The notes beneath the pieces are model-generated. The model was not told the origin of the DNA. It searched no databases and was given only the letters and a program-made list of their open reading frames with translations. Below, piece by piece: positions 47,208 to 55,591 of a stretch of DNA of 64,000 bases; positions within the stretch are counted from its first letter, which is position 1; each line of letters begins with the position of its first letter. The stretch spans positions 7,440,001 through 7,504,000 of the forward strand of contig NZ_CP108513.1 of assembly GCF_035989285.1 (NCBI RefSeq), written 5' to 3'. Made by a program: the position numbers and the translations under genes. This stretch comes from Streptomyces sp. NBC_01235 (GTDB lineage: Bacteria > Actinomycetota > Actinomycetes > Streptomycetales > Streptomycetaceae).

Positions 47208-47820
47208 CAGCGAAGCCGGCCCCTCAGGGCCCGAGCCGAAGACGCTGCCCGGGTCCGGCCGGCGAAGTGGTGGCGTTGGCGGTGTCGCCGAACACGTCTC
47301 CGAGCTGGGCCTGCCACCCTGGCTCACCAAGCGTGGCCATGGCTGTCGTACTCGGTCGGCGTGACCGTCACCGACGCCATCCACCAGGCCGTCCTCGGTT
47401 CCCGCCTCCGCCTGGACGGTGGCCGTCGAGCCGGGCGGCGAGATCCGCGACGGCGCCTGGGCGGCCGAGCCGGACGACGACTGCCTCAAGGGCACACCCT
47501 CCCGAACAGCGGCTGACCAGCAGATCCACCCGCCCCGACGAGCCTGGGCCCCCTCCGGAACCGTGGAACCCGGCGCCCGCCCGACGCGACAGCCGGGCCC
47601 CTGCCCTGCCCAACAAGCCGCGAAAGATCGAGGCCGACGTCCGGCAAACTACTGGGCCCCGGAGTACTGGACGAGTAGTTCCGAATCCCGGTCGTGCACC
47701 CCGGAATGAAAGGAGGGTGTCCAAGATCGCGGCTGGCTCCCTCTACAGCCCGTCTCTTGTGGCCCTGCGGTGATCGGTTGGGTCGCGGTCGGAGGGGCCG
47801 CTGTTGCACGGGGAGACAGC
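47208..47820. other. 613-bp region with decayed coding fragments
   Basis: Short stretches in different plus-strand frames look protein-like: VAEHVSELGLPPWLTKRG (about 47279-47332), WLSYSVGVTVTDAIHQAVLG (about 47340-47400), and VAVEPGGEIRDGAWAAEPDDD (about 47419-47480). They follow each other in order, as expected for one frameshifted gene remnant. The family is not recognised. AAAGGAGGG at 47709-47717 is not followed by a start codon. Confidence 0.35.
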
Positions 47821-48729
47821 ATGGGCACAAAGGGCCGCGTCGGTTCTTTTGCGAGCGACGAGGCACGGAGGCGCTTCCTCGCCGCCTACGAACGGGCGAT
47901 GAGTTCATGGCCGACTCCGCGCGAGGAGCGGGACGTCGAAACCCGTTACGGCACCACCCGGATCTACGCTCACGGCACGGGGGATGGGACGCCGATCGTG
48001 TTACTGCACGGGCAGAACGCGACACCGGCCGTCTGGGCGTCGAACGTCACCGCGCTCGCCGCCGGCCGTTGCGTGCTCGCGGTGGACCGGGTGGGCGAGC
48101 CCGGCCGCAGTACGCAGACCGCCCCGATCCGCACGGCCGAGGACACCGCGCGATGGTTCGACGAGGTGCTGAGCGGACTTGGTGTGGAGCGAGTCCACCT
48201 GGTCGGCTTCTCGTACGGCGGATGGGTGGCGCTCAACCACGCCGTGCACACCCCAGGGAAGGTTGCCTCGGTAACCCTGGTGGAACCCGCAGGCGCCCTG
48301 GCCCGCTTCCGGCCGACGTTCCTGCTGGGGGTGATCGCCGCGGTGGCCAGCGGTTCGCATAGCTATCAGCGCCGCTGGTTCGGCAGGCCCGTCGGGGGCA
48401 CGGGCGAGGGCGCCGAGGCGACCGAAGCGATGACGCGCGTGTCGTTGGAGGCGCTGCGCTCCTTCCGCGGGCGGCTGCCCGCCCCGCGGTTGCTCACCGA
48501 CGAGGAGTTGCCCTCGGTGAAGGCGCCGGTCATGGTGCTGCTCGGTGACGCCAGTCGAGCCACGGAGGCCAGCCGCGCGCAGGCAAGGGCACAGGGACTC
48601 CTGGCGGACGTGCGGACGGAGATCGTCCCCGGGGTGGGTCATGCAATGCCGGTGAAGGTGCTCAACGACCGGGTGCCCGCGTTCCTGTGCGACGTGGAGG
48701 CACGCATCTCAGGCGGCGCTTCGCAGTGA
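47821..48729 (+). CDS. Alpha/beta hydrolase with a TTA codon
   Basis: 302 residues. Catalytic triad: Ser131 in GFSYGGW, Asp243 in VLLGDAS, His274 in VGHAMP, with the oxyanion motif LLHGQNATP. The substrate is unknown. Leu61 is encoded by TTA (48001-48003), so translation would depend on the bldA tRNA and be delayed to late growth. ATG 47821 has GGGGAG five bases upstream. The GTG at 47770 in frame is less likely. Confidence 0.88.
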   Translation: MGTKGRVGSFASDEARRRFLAAYERAMSSWPTPREERDVETRYGTTRIYAHGTGDGTPIVLLHGQNATPAVWASNVTALAAGRCVLAVDRVGEPGRSTQTAPIRTAEDTARWFDEVLSGLGVERVHLVGFSYGGWVALNHAVHTPGKVASVTLVEPAGALARFRPTFLLGVIAAVASGSHSYQRRWFGRPVGGTGEGAEATEAMTRVSLEALRSFRGRLPAPRLLTDEELPSVKAPVMVLLGDASRATEASRAQARAQGLLADVRTEIVPGVGHAMPVKVLNDRVPAFLCDVEARISGGASQ

Positions 48730-48968
48730 CCTCCCCAGATGACGCCAAGCCGTGCGAGCGGCACGCGGGCCGCTTCCTCCACCACAGACCGTAGCCGAAA
48801 GGCACTCGGCGCTCCCCCAACAGGGCGGCCGGCCACTGCGGTTCCGGCCCCCTCGTCATCCTCCAGACCCGCGGGACCTCGGCCGTCCCCGATCGGCGCA
48901 TCCCGCGGGGCGGTTTTGCCATCTGCCCCAAGGGCACACGGCCAGTGAGACTCCGCGGAGGTACCGAG

Positions 48969-49142
48969 ATGAGTGCCGGAGAAAGAGCCAAAGCAAAGGC
49001 CGAACGGGTCGTCGGAAAGACCGTGCGGAAGGCGGCCCACGCGGTGCACAAGGAAACCCTCGCAGCAAAGGGCGCCGCTCTCGAAGCGCGGGGCATGATG
49101 CGGGCCGCGAAAGAAGGGACCAAGGGTTCCTTCAAGCACTGA
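48969..49142 (+). CDS. CsbD-like small stress protein
   Basis: 57 residues. SAGERAKAKAERVVGKTVRKAA, then a second Ala/Lys/Glu-rich helix and KEGTKGSFK, resembles short actinobacterial CsbD-like proteins, though without the Trp-rich core of the Bacillus protein. GGAGG lies eight bases before ATG 48969. In Bacillus the family is induced by general stress; the molecular role is unknown. Confidence 0.6.
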   Translation: MSAGERAKAKAERVVGKTVRKAAHAVHKETLAAKGAALEARGMMRAAKEGTKGSFKH

Positions 49143-49267
49143 CAAGTTCATGACGGTCCTGCATCGTGGTCGTGTGGCACCGACGACAAGGGAGTGGCCA
49201 TTCCATCGAGCCGGGATGCACGGTGTCGCATGTCATCCCCTCCACACCTGCGACCGCCCACACGCGG

Positions 49268-49275
49268 CATGATGG
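49268..49275. repeat. Left target-site duplication of the IS256-type element
   Basis: CATGATGG, identical to 50704-50711, directly outside the left inverted repeat. Eight bases is a usual IS256 duplication length. Confidence 0.85.
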
Positions 49276-50703
49276 GGTTACGTCCAGGGAAGTGGTGTAC
49301 GGGTTCGACCTGATCCGGGGGTTTGCTCCGGCATCGGGATGGTGCCCGCATAGATGAACGGCCACCGGCTGATCTTCGAAGTGTCGAAGCCTCGAAGGAG
49401 ATCAGCACGATGACCGCACCTGACAGTCTGCCCCTGCACGCCCTCGCCGAGGACAACCTCGCCGCGGCGAGTCCCGATCTGCTGCGCGCGATGATCAAGA
49501 CGTTCGCCGATGCGCTCATGTCCGCGGAGGCCGACGCCCTCTGCAATGCCGAATACGGGCAGGTCAGCGACGAACGCGTCAACCACCGCAACGGCTACCG
49601 CCCACGCGAGTGGGACACGAGGGCCGGCACCGTCGAACTGGCCGTCCCCAAGCTGCGCCAGGGCAGTTACTTCCCGCACTGGCTCCTCGAACGGCGCCGC
49701 CGGGCCGAGCAGGCCCTGATCTCGGTGGTCGCCACCGCCTACCTGCTCGGCGTCTCCACCCGCCGAGTCGAGAAGCTCGCCGAGTCCCTCGGCGTCACCC
49801 AGCTGTCGAAGTCGCAGGTCAGCGCGATGGCCAAGCACCTGGACGAGCAGGTCGCCGCGTTCCGCAACCGGCCCCTCGACGCCGGACCCTACGCGTTCGT
49901 CTGGGTCGACGCACTGACCCAGAAGGTCCGCGAGGGCGGCCGCATCATCAACGTCCACGCGCTGATCGCGGTCGGAGTCAATGCCGACGGCCACCGCGAG
50001 ATCCTCGGCATCGACGTCGCCACCGCCGAGGACGGTGCCGGCTGGCTCGCCTTCCTGCGTTCCCTGACCGCCCGTGGCCTGTCCGGCGTCCAGCTGGTCG
50101 TCTCCGACGCCCACACCGGCCTGGTGAACGCGATCGGCGCTGTCCTGCCCGGCGCCTCCTGGCAGCGATGCCGCACGCATTACGCCCGGAATCTGCTCAG
50201 CCAGGTGCCGAAGTCCGCCCAGCCCTGGGTGGCCACACTGCTGCGGACGGTCTTCGAACAGCCCGATGCCGACGCCGTCCAGGCCCAGATGCGACATGTG
50301 CTGGACGCGATGGAGGCCAAGTTCCCCAAGGCGGCAGCCCACTTGGACTCCGCCCAGCACGAACTGCTGGCGTTCACCGCGTTCCCCCGCGAGATCTGGC
50401 GGCAGATCTGGTCGAACAATCCGCAGGAGCGACTGAACAAGGAAATCCGCCGCCGCACCGACGTGGTCGGCATCTTCCCCGACCGCACCGCCCTCATCCG
50501 ACTCGTCGGCGCGGTGCTGGCCGAGCAGAACGACGAGTGGACCGAAGCCCGCCGATACATGGGACTCGACCTGCTCGCCAAGACCCGCCTCCACCCGATC
50601 GAGTCACAAACCGACGACACCGTCCTCCCGACCGAACTCACCGCATAACCTCAAAACGAGATCACCGAGTGGCCGTCAATACACCACTCCAGCGGACGTG
50701 ACC
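49276..50703 (+). mobile_element. IS256-family insertion sequence, apparently intact
   Basis: 1428 bp. The ends 49276-49299 and 50680-50703 form 24-bp inverted repeats with five mismatches (outer part GGTTACGTCC / GGTCACGTCC). The element is flanked by the 8-bp duplication CATGATGG and carries one full-length transposase gene. The exact duplication suggests a recent insertion. It landed 40 bases upstream of the NERD gene start. Confidence 0.92.
49410..50648 (+). CDS. IS256-family transposase
   Basis: 412 residues, usual length. DDE catalytic residues: Asp167 in FVWVDAL, Asp233 in LVVSDAHTG, Glu340 in NNPQERLNKEIRRR; the RCRTHYARNLL motif lies between. AAGGAG is ten bases upstream of the ATG. 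All catalytic positions are intact, so it is probably active. Confidence 0.95.
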   Translation: MTAPDSLPLHALAEDNLAAASPDLLRAMIKTFADALMSAEADALCNAEYGQVSDERVNHRNGYRPREWDTRAGTVELAVPKLRQGSYFPHWLLERRRRAEQALISVVATAYLLGVSTRRVEKLAESLGVTQLSKSQVSAMAKHLDEQVAAFRNRPLDAGPYAFVWVDALTQKVREGGRIINVHALIAVGVNADGHREILGIDVATAEDGAGWLAFLRSLTARGLSGVQLVVSDAHTGLVNAIGAVLPGASWQRCRTHYARNLLSQVPKSAQPWVATLLRTVFEQPDADAVQAQMRHVLDAMEAKFPKAAAHLDSAQHELLAFTAFPREIWRQIWSNNPQERLNKEIRRRTDVVGIFPDRTALIRLVGAVLAEQNDEWTEARRYMGLDLLAKTRLHPIESQTDDTVLPTELTA

Positions 50704-50711
50704 CATGATGG
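50704..50711. repeat. Right target-site duplication of the IS256-type element
   Basis: CATGATGG, identical to the left copy. It contains an ATG in frame with the NERD gene, but that gene's own ribosome binding site and GTG lie further downstream. Confidence 0.85.
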
Positions 50712-50743
50712 CCCCCGCCGTCGGGCGGATTCAAGGGGGCCTC

Positions 50744-51601
50744 GTGGAGCTCAAGGGCACGCGGTGGAAGCGGCACGGACATGATCGCCTGTATGCGAGC
50801 CTGCCTGATGGCACCGCGGCCGGTTGGGCGGACCTGAGAACGGGGGACATCACGGTCTTGCGCGCTGAGTATCGCGACGACGTGATCGCCGTGCTGACAC
50901 ACCACTCACAGACCAACCCCGAGCCAGTCCTGCGAGAGACGGCACCCGAGGCTGAAGCAGCGCGTCCGATGCCGCCGCCGCTGACGCCGGCCGACGACCT
51001 GGCCGTCAACCCTCCCGGTGCGTCCCTCCATGAGCTGCTCCATAGATCTGGCCCGGGTCCAATGGCGCGAGTCGTCTCAAGGCTTCTGCGGCGCCCCACA
51101 GAGTGGGACTCCTGGCGGAAGGGTCTGGCGGGGGAGCGGCGGGTGGGAGCCGAGCTGAACCGCTTGGCGCGCCACGGCTGGCGGGTCCTGCACTCCATCC
51201 CCCTGGCCAACAACGTGGACGTCGATCACTTGCTGATCGGGCCCGATGGGGTGTTCAGCATCAATACAAAGCACCACCACAAAAAGGCCGTATGGGTCGG
51301 CGACGATGCCGTGAAGGTCGATCACGGAAAACCGGCGCCCTACGCACGCAAGAGCCGGGCGGAGGCCAAGCGAGTAATCAGAGTGCTTGAGCACTATTGC
51401 GGCTTTCCCGTACCGGTGGAGCCAGTGCTCGTCTTCGTCGGCGTGACCGATCTGAAGGTGGTCGCCACGCAGCTCAGCGTGCGGGTGTACCAGGAACGCC
51501 AAGTAGCGGCACTGGCACCGCTCTCAGGGGTGCTGACGCCCGAACAGGTCGAGCAGGTGTACCGCGTGGCCCGCCATCGCCAGGCTTGGAGCCGGGCCTG
51601 A
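50744..51601 (+). CDS. NERD-domain nuclease-related protein
   Basis: 285 residues. The N-terminal about 130 residues are like those of the 34743-35546 protein; a NERD domain follows (GERRVGAELNRL, GWRVLHSIPLANNVDVDHLLIGPDGVFSINTK), with the Glu, Asp and Lys expected of a restriction-endonuclease-like site. GTG 50744 has AAGGGGG four bases upstream and aligns with the paralogue's start. The IS256-type element sits just upstream and may have cut it off from its promoter or given it a new one. Confidence 0.8.
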   Translation: MELKGTRWKRHGHDRLYASLPDGTAAGWADLRTGDITVLRAEYRDDVIAVLTHHSQTNPEPVLRETAPEAEAARPMPPPLTPADDLAVNPPGASLHELLHRSGPGPMARVVSRLLRRPTEWDSWRKGLAGERRVGAELNRLARHGWRVLHSIPLANNVDVDHLLIGPDGVFSINTKHHHKKAVWVGDDAVKVDHGKPAPYARKSRAEAKRVIRVLEHYCGFPVPVEPVLVFVGVTDLKVVATQLSVRVYQERQVAALAPLSGVLTPEQVEQVYRVARHRQAWSRA

Positions 51602-51701
51602 GCCGGTGCGCGTTCGGGGCGGGAGCTGCTCCATGGAGCATGACGAAGGCTTTCGCCAGGTGAAAGGTGGGAGTTTTGTGCCTGCCCTGGTGAGCGGTTG
51701 G

Positions 51702-51749
51702 GGAGGATACGAGATTCGAACTCGTAATGCCCACACACGCTTTCCAAGC
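51702..51749 (-). other. 3' half of tRNA-Ser (GGA), att-site-like remnant
   Basis: On the minus strand the segment reads from the anticodon region (GCTTGGAAAGC with GGA) through a divergent variable arm to the T-arm (CGAGTTCGAATCTCG) and acceptor end TATCCTCC. The 5' half is missing, so it is not a functional tRNA. Such 3' fragments are left where integrative elements recombine into tRNA genes. Confidence 0.8.
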
Positions 51750-51887
51750 CTGTCGGTGGGCTGCGGGGCAGAGTGCAGGGCCGTTCACCTGCGTTCATGG
51801 TCGGCTGGTCACCGGCACGGGGCCGACCGACTGCAGGTCCTGCTTGAACGGCCGTGAACGGGCTGAATGAGACGGAATCTGAGACGG
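51736..51887. repeat. Direct repeat copy A (integrative-element junction)
   Basis: Shares with copy B (55742-55890) three blocks in the same order and spacing: CACGCTTTCCAA, CGTTCACCTGCGTTCATGG, and GAACGNCCGTGAACGGG...CTGAGACGG. The offset is about 4 kb. It starts inside the tRNA-Ser fragment, so the repeat is probably part of an attachment region. Confidence 0.75.
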
Positions 51888-52002
51888 ACGGCCCTGGTCT
51901 TCTGGCCACCGTGCGGGGCAGTTCCTGCGGACAACTCGCGGTGCAGGTAGGGCGTGTCAGGTGCCGTGCCGTGTCGATCCGTGCAACCAGCCGGTGCAAC
52001 CC

Positions 52003-52416
52003 TCAAATCTTGATGACGGTGGCACGTCCACCACACAGTGCGGTGAGATCCTCCGGGTCGGATGTGAGCACGGTGACGGGGGTGTGGGCGGCGAGGGCGG
52101 TGGCGCTGAGCATGGCGTCGATGGCGTACTTGTGGCCGTGCAGGCCGGCGTCGGCGAGGAGATCGGCCGCGTGGCGGGCGATGGCTTCGGTGACCGGTTC
52201 GACGACAAGCCGGGACAGCGTCCACGTCAGGGCCGGTCGGTTGATCCGGGGGTGGACCACCTCGACAAGTGTTGCCGCAGAGGTGATTACCCGCAGGTCT
52301 TCGGCGCGGGCGAGGGCGAGCCAGCCGGTGACGGTGCGGTCACGCAGGACGGCCTTGGCCAGCCCTTCACTGTCGAGGACCAGGGTGCCGCCGGGGATGG
52401 CGGGGGAGCGGGTCAC
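52003..52416 (-). CDS. vapC: PIN-domain toxin (VapC-like)
   Basis: 137 residues. Acidic PIN residues: Asp in LVLDSEGLAKA, Glu in TLVEVVH, Asp in HKYAIDAMLSATA and Asp in VLTSDPEDL. The enzyme would cut RNA, usually tRNA or rRNA. The GTG start at 52416 overlaps the antitoxin stop by four bases, so antitoxin is made first. The neighbouring integration remnants suggest transfer. Confidence 0.85.
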   Translation of the reverse strand: MTRSPAIPGGTLVLDSEGLAKAVLRDRTVTGWLALARAEDLRVITSAATLVEVVHPRINRPALTWTLSRLVVEPVTEAIARHAADLLADAGLHGHKYAIDAMLSATALAAHTPVTVLTSDPEDLTALCGGRATVIKI

Positions 52417-52676
52417 GCGGCGTTCGCCCCGCCTTGCGTCTGCTCCTGGCGGGCCTGGTGGAGCTGATCGCGTAGAGCCTGGATCTCTTCGTCGGTGACG
52501 GGTCCGTGCTCGGCCTCTGCGACCTGGATGATTTCGTTGAGGTTGTCGCGTTCGATCTGGCGGGCCACGGCAGCGGCCACATAGGCGGACAGTCCGGAGG
52601 GGCCGCTGCGGGCCTTGGCCGCTTCCGCGATGTCGCGCGGCATGGTGATCGAATACTTGCCGGTGGCCTCAGACAT
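52413..52676 (-). CDS. vapB: VapB-like antitoxin
   Basis: 87 residues. The N-terminal half (KYSITMPRDIAEAAKARSGPSGLSAYVAAAVARQIERDNL) fits a ribbon-helix-helix DNA-binding domain. The acidic, Gln-rich C-terminal half would fold on the PIN toxin. ATG 52676 follows AAGGGG. It overlaps the toxin gene (GTGA) and is probably autoregulated through the direct repeats just upstream. Confidence 0.8.
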   Translation of the reverse strand: MSEATGKYSITMPRDIAEAAKARSGPSGLSAYVAAAVARQIERDNLNEIIQVAEAEHGPVTDEEIQALRDQLHQARQEQTQGGANAA

Positions 52677-52680
52677 GCCC

Positions 52681-52700
52681 CTTATCCTACCTCTTATCCT
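52681..52700 (-). promoter_or_regulatory. Direct repeats in the vapBC promoter
   Basis: Two copies of CTTATCCT (52681-52688 and 52693-52700), 12 bp apart, lie immediately upstream of the antitoxin start. On the minus strand they read AGGATAAG and overlap the ribosome binding site. A role as antitoxin operator is inferred. Confidence 0.5.
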
Positions 52701-52977
52701 CCTGACGGCCGGGCGGCTCGGCCAGGAGATTCGCCGTATGACTCGGCTACTTGCGATTGCGCGTTGCCTGACGTGCACACCGGGACCTCGGAGGACGCCT
52801 TTGTGACCTGACCTGGATGCGTTCACCTGGTTGGCGAGGCGGTGGATGCCATGAGCCGTTCGATATCCCAAACGGGTGGGGTCGGCAGCCGGAGGCTCGG
52901 CGGCAGGACCGCGAGGGGGCCGCGGCTCGGTAGAAAGAGTCCCGCAGGACGTGCGACGGACGTCAGGACCCTGGCCG
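52701..52977. other. Region between vapB and the PP2C pseudogene
   Basis: Contains the vapBC upstream region and the likely eroded 5' part of the PP2C pseudogene. No intact gene is seen. Confidence 0.4.
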
Positions 52978-53500
52978 ATGAACTTGGTGCCGCGTTCGTC
53001 CGCGCTGTCCGTCGCCGACAAGGACGGGAAGACGACCGCCGTCACGGATCTGCGCCCGGACGACGTGAGCGTGCAGCTGCGCGGGCCGGTCGACGCGTTG
53101 CCTACTGGTTCCCCCGAGCACGCTGCCGCCCTGGCCGAGTACCGCGACGCCCTGACGGGGCTGCGCAACCGGCCGGGTGGCTTCTGGATCGCCGGGCCCG
53201 ACCACCGAGCGGCCGAACATGCCCTCACCGGGTCCGTGCCGCTGGAATCACCGAATCACCGACCTCCGTGACCTTGCTCAGCGACGGCGCTACGCGACTC
53301 GTCGATCTCTTCGAACTCGCCACCTGGCAAGAGGCGTTGGACATCCTCGGGGAGTCCGGGCCAGACGAACTGATCCGCCGCGCACGGCAGGCCGAGGCCG
53401 GCGACCCAGACGGCCGTCGCTGGCCACGCGGCAAAGCACAGGATGAAGCCACCGCCCTGCACTGGGTGCTGCCCCACCAGCCGGCGTTGCCCCTGCTGTC
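52978..53500 (+). pseudogene. PP2C-like phosphatase pseudogene with 8-bp tandem duplication
   Basis: The first part is read in one frame (VTDLRPDDVSVQLRG, then ALTGLRNRPGGFWIAGPDH) up to VPLES. The rest is in another frame (PTSVTLLSDGATRLVDLF, then KAQDEATALHW). The break is an exact tandem duplication of GAATCACC (53245-53260). Removing one copy restores VPLESPTSVTLLSDG. The N-terminal PP2C motifs are missing. It is related to the intact protein at 15680-16471. The 3' end runs into the convergent HEAT gene. Confidence 0.8.
53245..53260 (+). repeat. 8-bp tandem duplication causing frameshift
   Basis: GAATCACC occurs twice in direct succession (53245-53252, 53253-53260). Because eight is not a multiple of three it breaks the PP2C-like frame exactly at this point. 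Confidence 0.9.
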
Positions 53501-53508
53501 GCCCTTGC

Positions 53509-54816
53509 TCAGATGCGGTAGGCCCCCGCTGGTACGCCATGGGCGAGGCCGTACGGAGTCAGGGCGATGACGCCGGTTCCCCGTGATGGTGTGTCGGGGC
53601 CGATGTGCAGGGGGCTGACGTCATAGGAGCGGGCGAGGTCGGCGGCCATGTCGTGCGCGGCCCACCGCCATTCGTCTTCGTCGTCCTGGCTCTCTTGCGC
53701 GGCGTCCCAGTCGGGCGTGAGGCCCAGTTCCACACGGCGGGCCCGTTCGTACGGCAGGGGCTCGCCGAGGGTGAGCAATTCGTCCTCGCCTTCGCCTGTT
53801 TCGCAGTACCGCCGGATCACGGTGCCCTGCTCGGCGATGAGCCAGGCGGAGCCGTCGCCCTGGCCGCCGTAGTAGTACGCGTGTGCCTGGCCGTAGCGGG
53901 CGCTGAGTTCGGTGCACAGGCGCAGGACCTCCTCGCTTCGCTCCTCGCCGCACGGGTCGGACCATGCGCCGAGGATGAGGGTCCAGCCGTCGAGCTCGGG
54001 CGTCACGAAGACCCGTTCGTAGCCGTTGTGGGGGTCGTCCGTGCCGCAGCCGTGGCCGTCGGCGTCGACGATGTCGTTGCCGAGAGCGAAAGTCACGGGT
54101 CTGGGGTCGACCAGGCCAAGGGTCTGCATGATTCCGGCCTGGTCACCGCTCGGGACGGCCATCCAGTGATTCCAGCACGCCCACATCCCTTCGGGGCGGT
54201 CGTCCGGGAGCTTGACGCGGATGAGTCGTTCGATCGCGGCCACGTCGGCGCGGGACAGCGCCGGTTCGCCGCCCAGCTCGGCGAGCACGGTCAGCGCCCG
54301 CGCCCGCTGCCGGCCCGGCCCTCGTTCCCGGATGCGCTGGAGCAGGGGGATCATGTGCTCGCCTTGGAGGATCAGGGCGTCCTGCGCCTGTCGGGCGACC
54401 CTCTGGTCAGGGTCGCCGAGCAGCCGGAGCAGGGCAGGGGCGGCGGACCGGGCGTCGTCGCCGCAGCGCTGGAGCCCGAGGACAGCCATCCGGCGCACGT
54501 GTGGCACGGGATGGGAGAGGGCTGCGGTGTAGCCGTCAACGGCAGCCGAGCCAAGGCAGGAGAACGCGAAGCCGACTCGCTTGCGGGAGCTCTCGGTTGA
54601 CGCGGAGGCAAGACCCCGGAGCAGGCCGTCGAAGGCTGCGTTCCCCATCCGCTCGAGTACGTCGGCGACCGGTCGCCAGTCGACGGAGGAGTCCTTGTCC
54701 GTCAGTTCCTGGACCAGCCGTTCCACCCCGTCGGCGCCCAGGGCGACCAAGGCGTCCGCCGCCGCCTTGCGTCCGTCTGGCGCTCCGAGGTCCTTTATCA
54801 AGTCGGTGTCCACCAC
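53509..54816 (-). CDS. HEAT-repeat protein of unknown function
   Basis: About 435 residues. The N-terminal 210 residues are helical HEAT-type repeats (VERLVQELTDKD, AVLGLQRCGDDARSAAPALLRLLGDPDQRVARQAQDAL, ALTVLAELGGEPALS). The C-terminal part is a distinct domain (ERVFVTPELDGWTLILGAWSDP, then YGQAHAYYYGGQGDGSAWLIAEQG) seen in uncharacterised Streptomyces proteins. GTG 54816 or 54813 follows GGAGGG. It is the last gene of a set of unrelated small genes on this strand. Confidence 0.7.
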   Translation of the reverse strand: MVDTDLIKDLGAPDGRKAAADALVALGADGVERLVQELTDKDSSVDWRPVADVLERMGNAAFDGLLRGLASASTESSRKRVGFAFSCLGSAAVDGYTAALSHPVPHVRRMAVLGLQRCGDDARSAAPALLRLLGDPDQRVARQAQDALILQGEHMIPLLQRIRERGPGRQRARALTVLAELGGEPALSRADVAAIERLIRVKLPDDRPEGMWACWNHWMAVPSGDQAGIMQTLGLVDPRPVTFALGNDIVDADGHGCGTDDPHNGYERVFVTPELDGWTLILGAWSDPCGEERSEEVLRLCTELSARYGQAHAYYYGGQGDGSAWLIAEQGTVIRRYCETGEGEDELLTLGEPLPYERARRVELGLTPDWDAAQESQDDEDEWRWAAHDMAADLARSYDVSPLHIGPDTPSRGTGVIALTPYGLAHGVPAGAYRI

Positions 54817-55045
54817 GTTCCCTCCAGCAAGGTCGACCGGCCCTCGGGCGTCATGATCCGGCACAGGTCTGACATTGCCTGAACCGCCCAGCTTGCATAC
54901 CCCCCAGACAGTTCGGTCGTCCCGCCCTCTAGACCTAGGCGACGCCGAGTCGTGGCCCTTTGGTCTCGGAGGCGACGGCGCTGCAAACACTGTGGCCCAA
55001 AAGTACTGAGCGGCCTCCGAAGCTTGTTGGCTCGCAGGGCATCAG

Positions 55046-55591
55046 TCAGAACGGCGCACGTAGCCGACGAACGGCTTTGAGAGACAGTACGGCGAAGACG
55101 GCTGCCACGGACCAAGCGGAGACCACTATCCAGAAAGAGAGGCCGAGGTGGTGCGCATCCATTCGGCCAGTCCACGAAAAGGGGCCGATGGCAGCCAGGG
55201 AGACAAAGGATATTCCGGGGAAGAGTAGGTAGTATGGATGCGTCAACCGTGCCACTTCACTGCCAGGTTTATGCCGGATTAGCCACGACTCCCAACCCAA
55301 CCCGCCAGGCACCTTTGGAATCAGTTCCTCATCGATATAACTCGCTATGCCTTCAATTGCGCGAAAAAGAGAAGCCATGATCTCGCTGGACGCATAGGAG
55401 ATAAAAGGGATTACGAGGAGAACTGGCCACCGGGCTCCTCCAGAGAGCGCTATGGAGAATACGACGCTTACGGCAGTCATGTGAAGTGCAAGCACTTGAT
55501 GCTGCAAATTGATCCTGGTAGTGATCTCAGTCCTGAGTGCGGAATATTCAGCAAGAGCACCTGCGTAAACATCTTGATCGGTCTCAGTCAT
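55046..55591 (-). CDS. Small membrane protein with four predicted helices
   Basis: 181 residues. The N-terminal soluble helix (YAGALAEYSALRTEITTRINLQHQ) is followed by hydrophobic segments near 36-52, 57-78, 122-140 and 150-170. Codon use is clearly less GC-rich than core genes, suggesting recent transfer. ATG 55591 has AGGAG five bases upstream. No family is assigned; the layout resembles small membrane effectors, but this is only a suggestion. Confidence 0.7.
   Translation of the reverse strand: MTETDQDVYAGALAEYSALRTEITTRINLQHQVLALHMTAVSVVFSIALSGGARWPVLLVIPFISYASSEIMASLFRAIEGIASYIDEELIPKVPGGLGWESWLIRHKPGSEVARLTHPYYLLFPGISFVSLAAIGPFSWTGRMDAHHLGLSFWIVVSAWSVAAVFAVLSLKAVRRLRAPF

Larger units (their letters stand above)
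51602..52002. other. 401-bp region with tRNA-Ser fragment and repeat A
   Basis: It contains the tRNA-Ser 3' fragment and the first copy of a direct repeat (see those entries). No gene-like frame is seen. Confidence 0.6.

Noticed and set aside
48739..48948. 69-residue frame after the hydrolase
   Set aside because: Ser/Ala/Pro/Arg composition typical of random high-GC frames and no ribosome binding site.
51702..51749. Functional tRNA-Ser gene
   Set aside because: The 5' half, D-arm and acceptor 5' strand are missing and the variable arm is altered.
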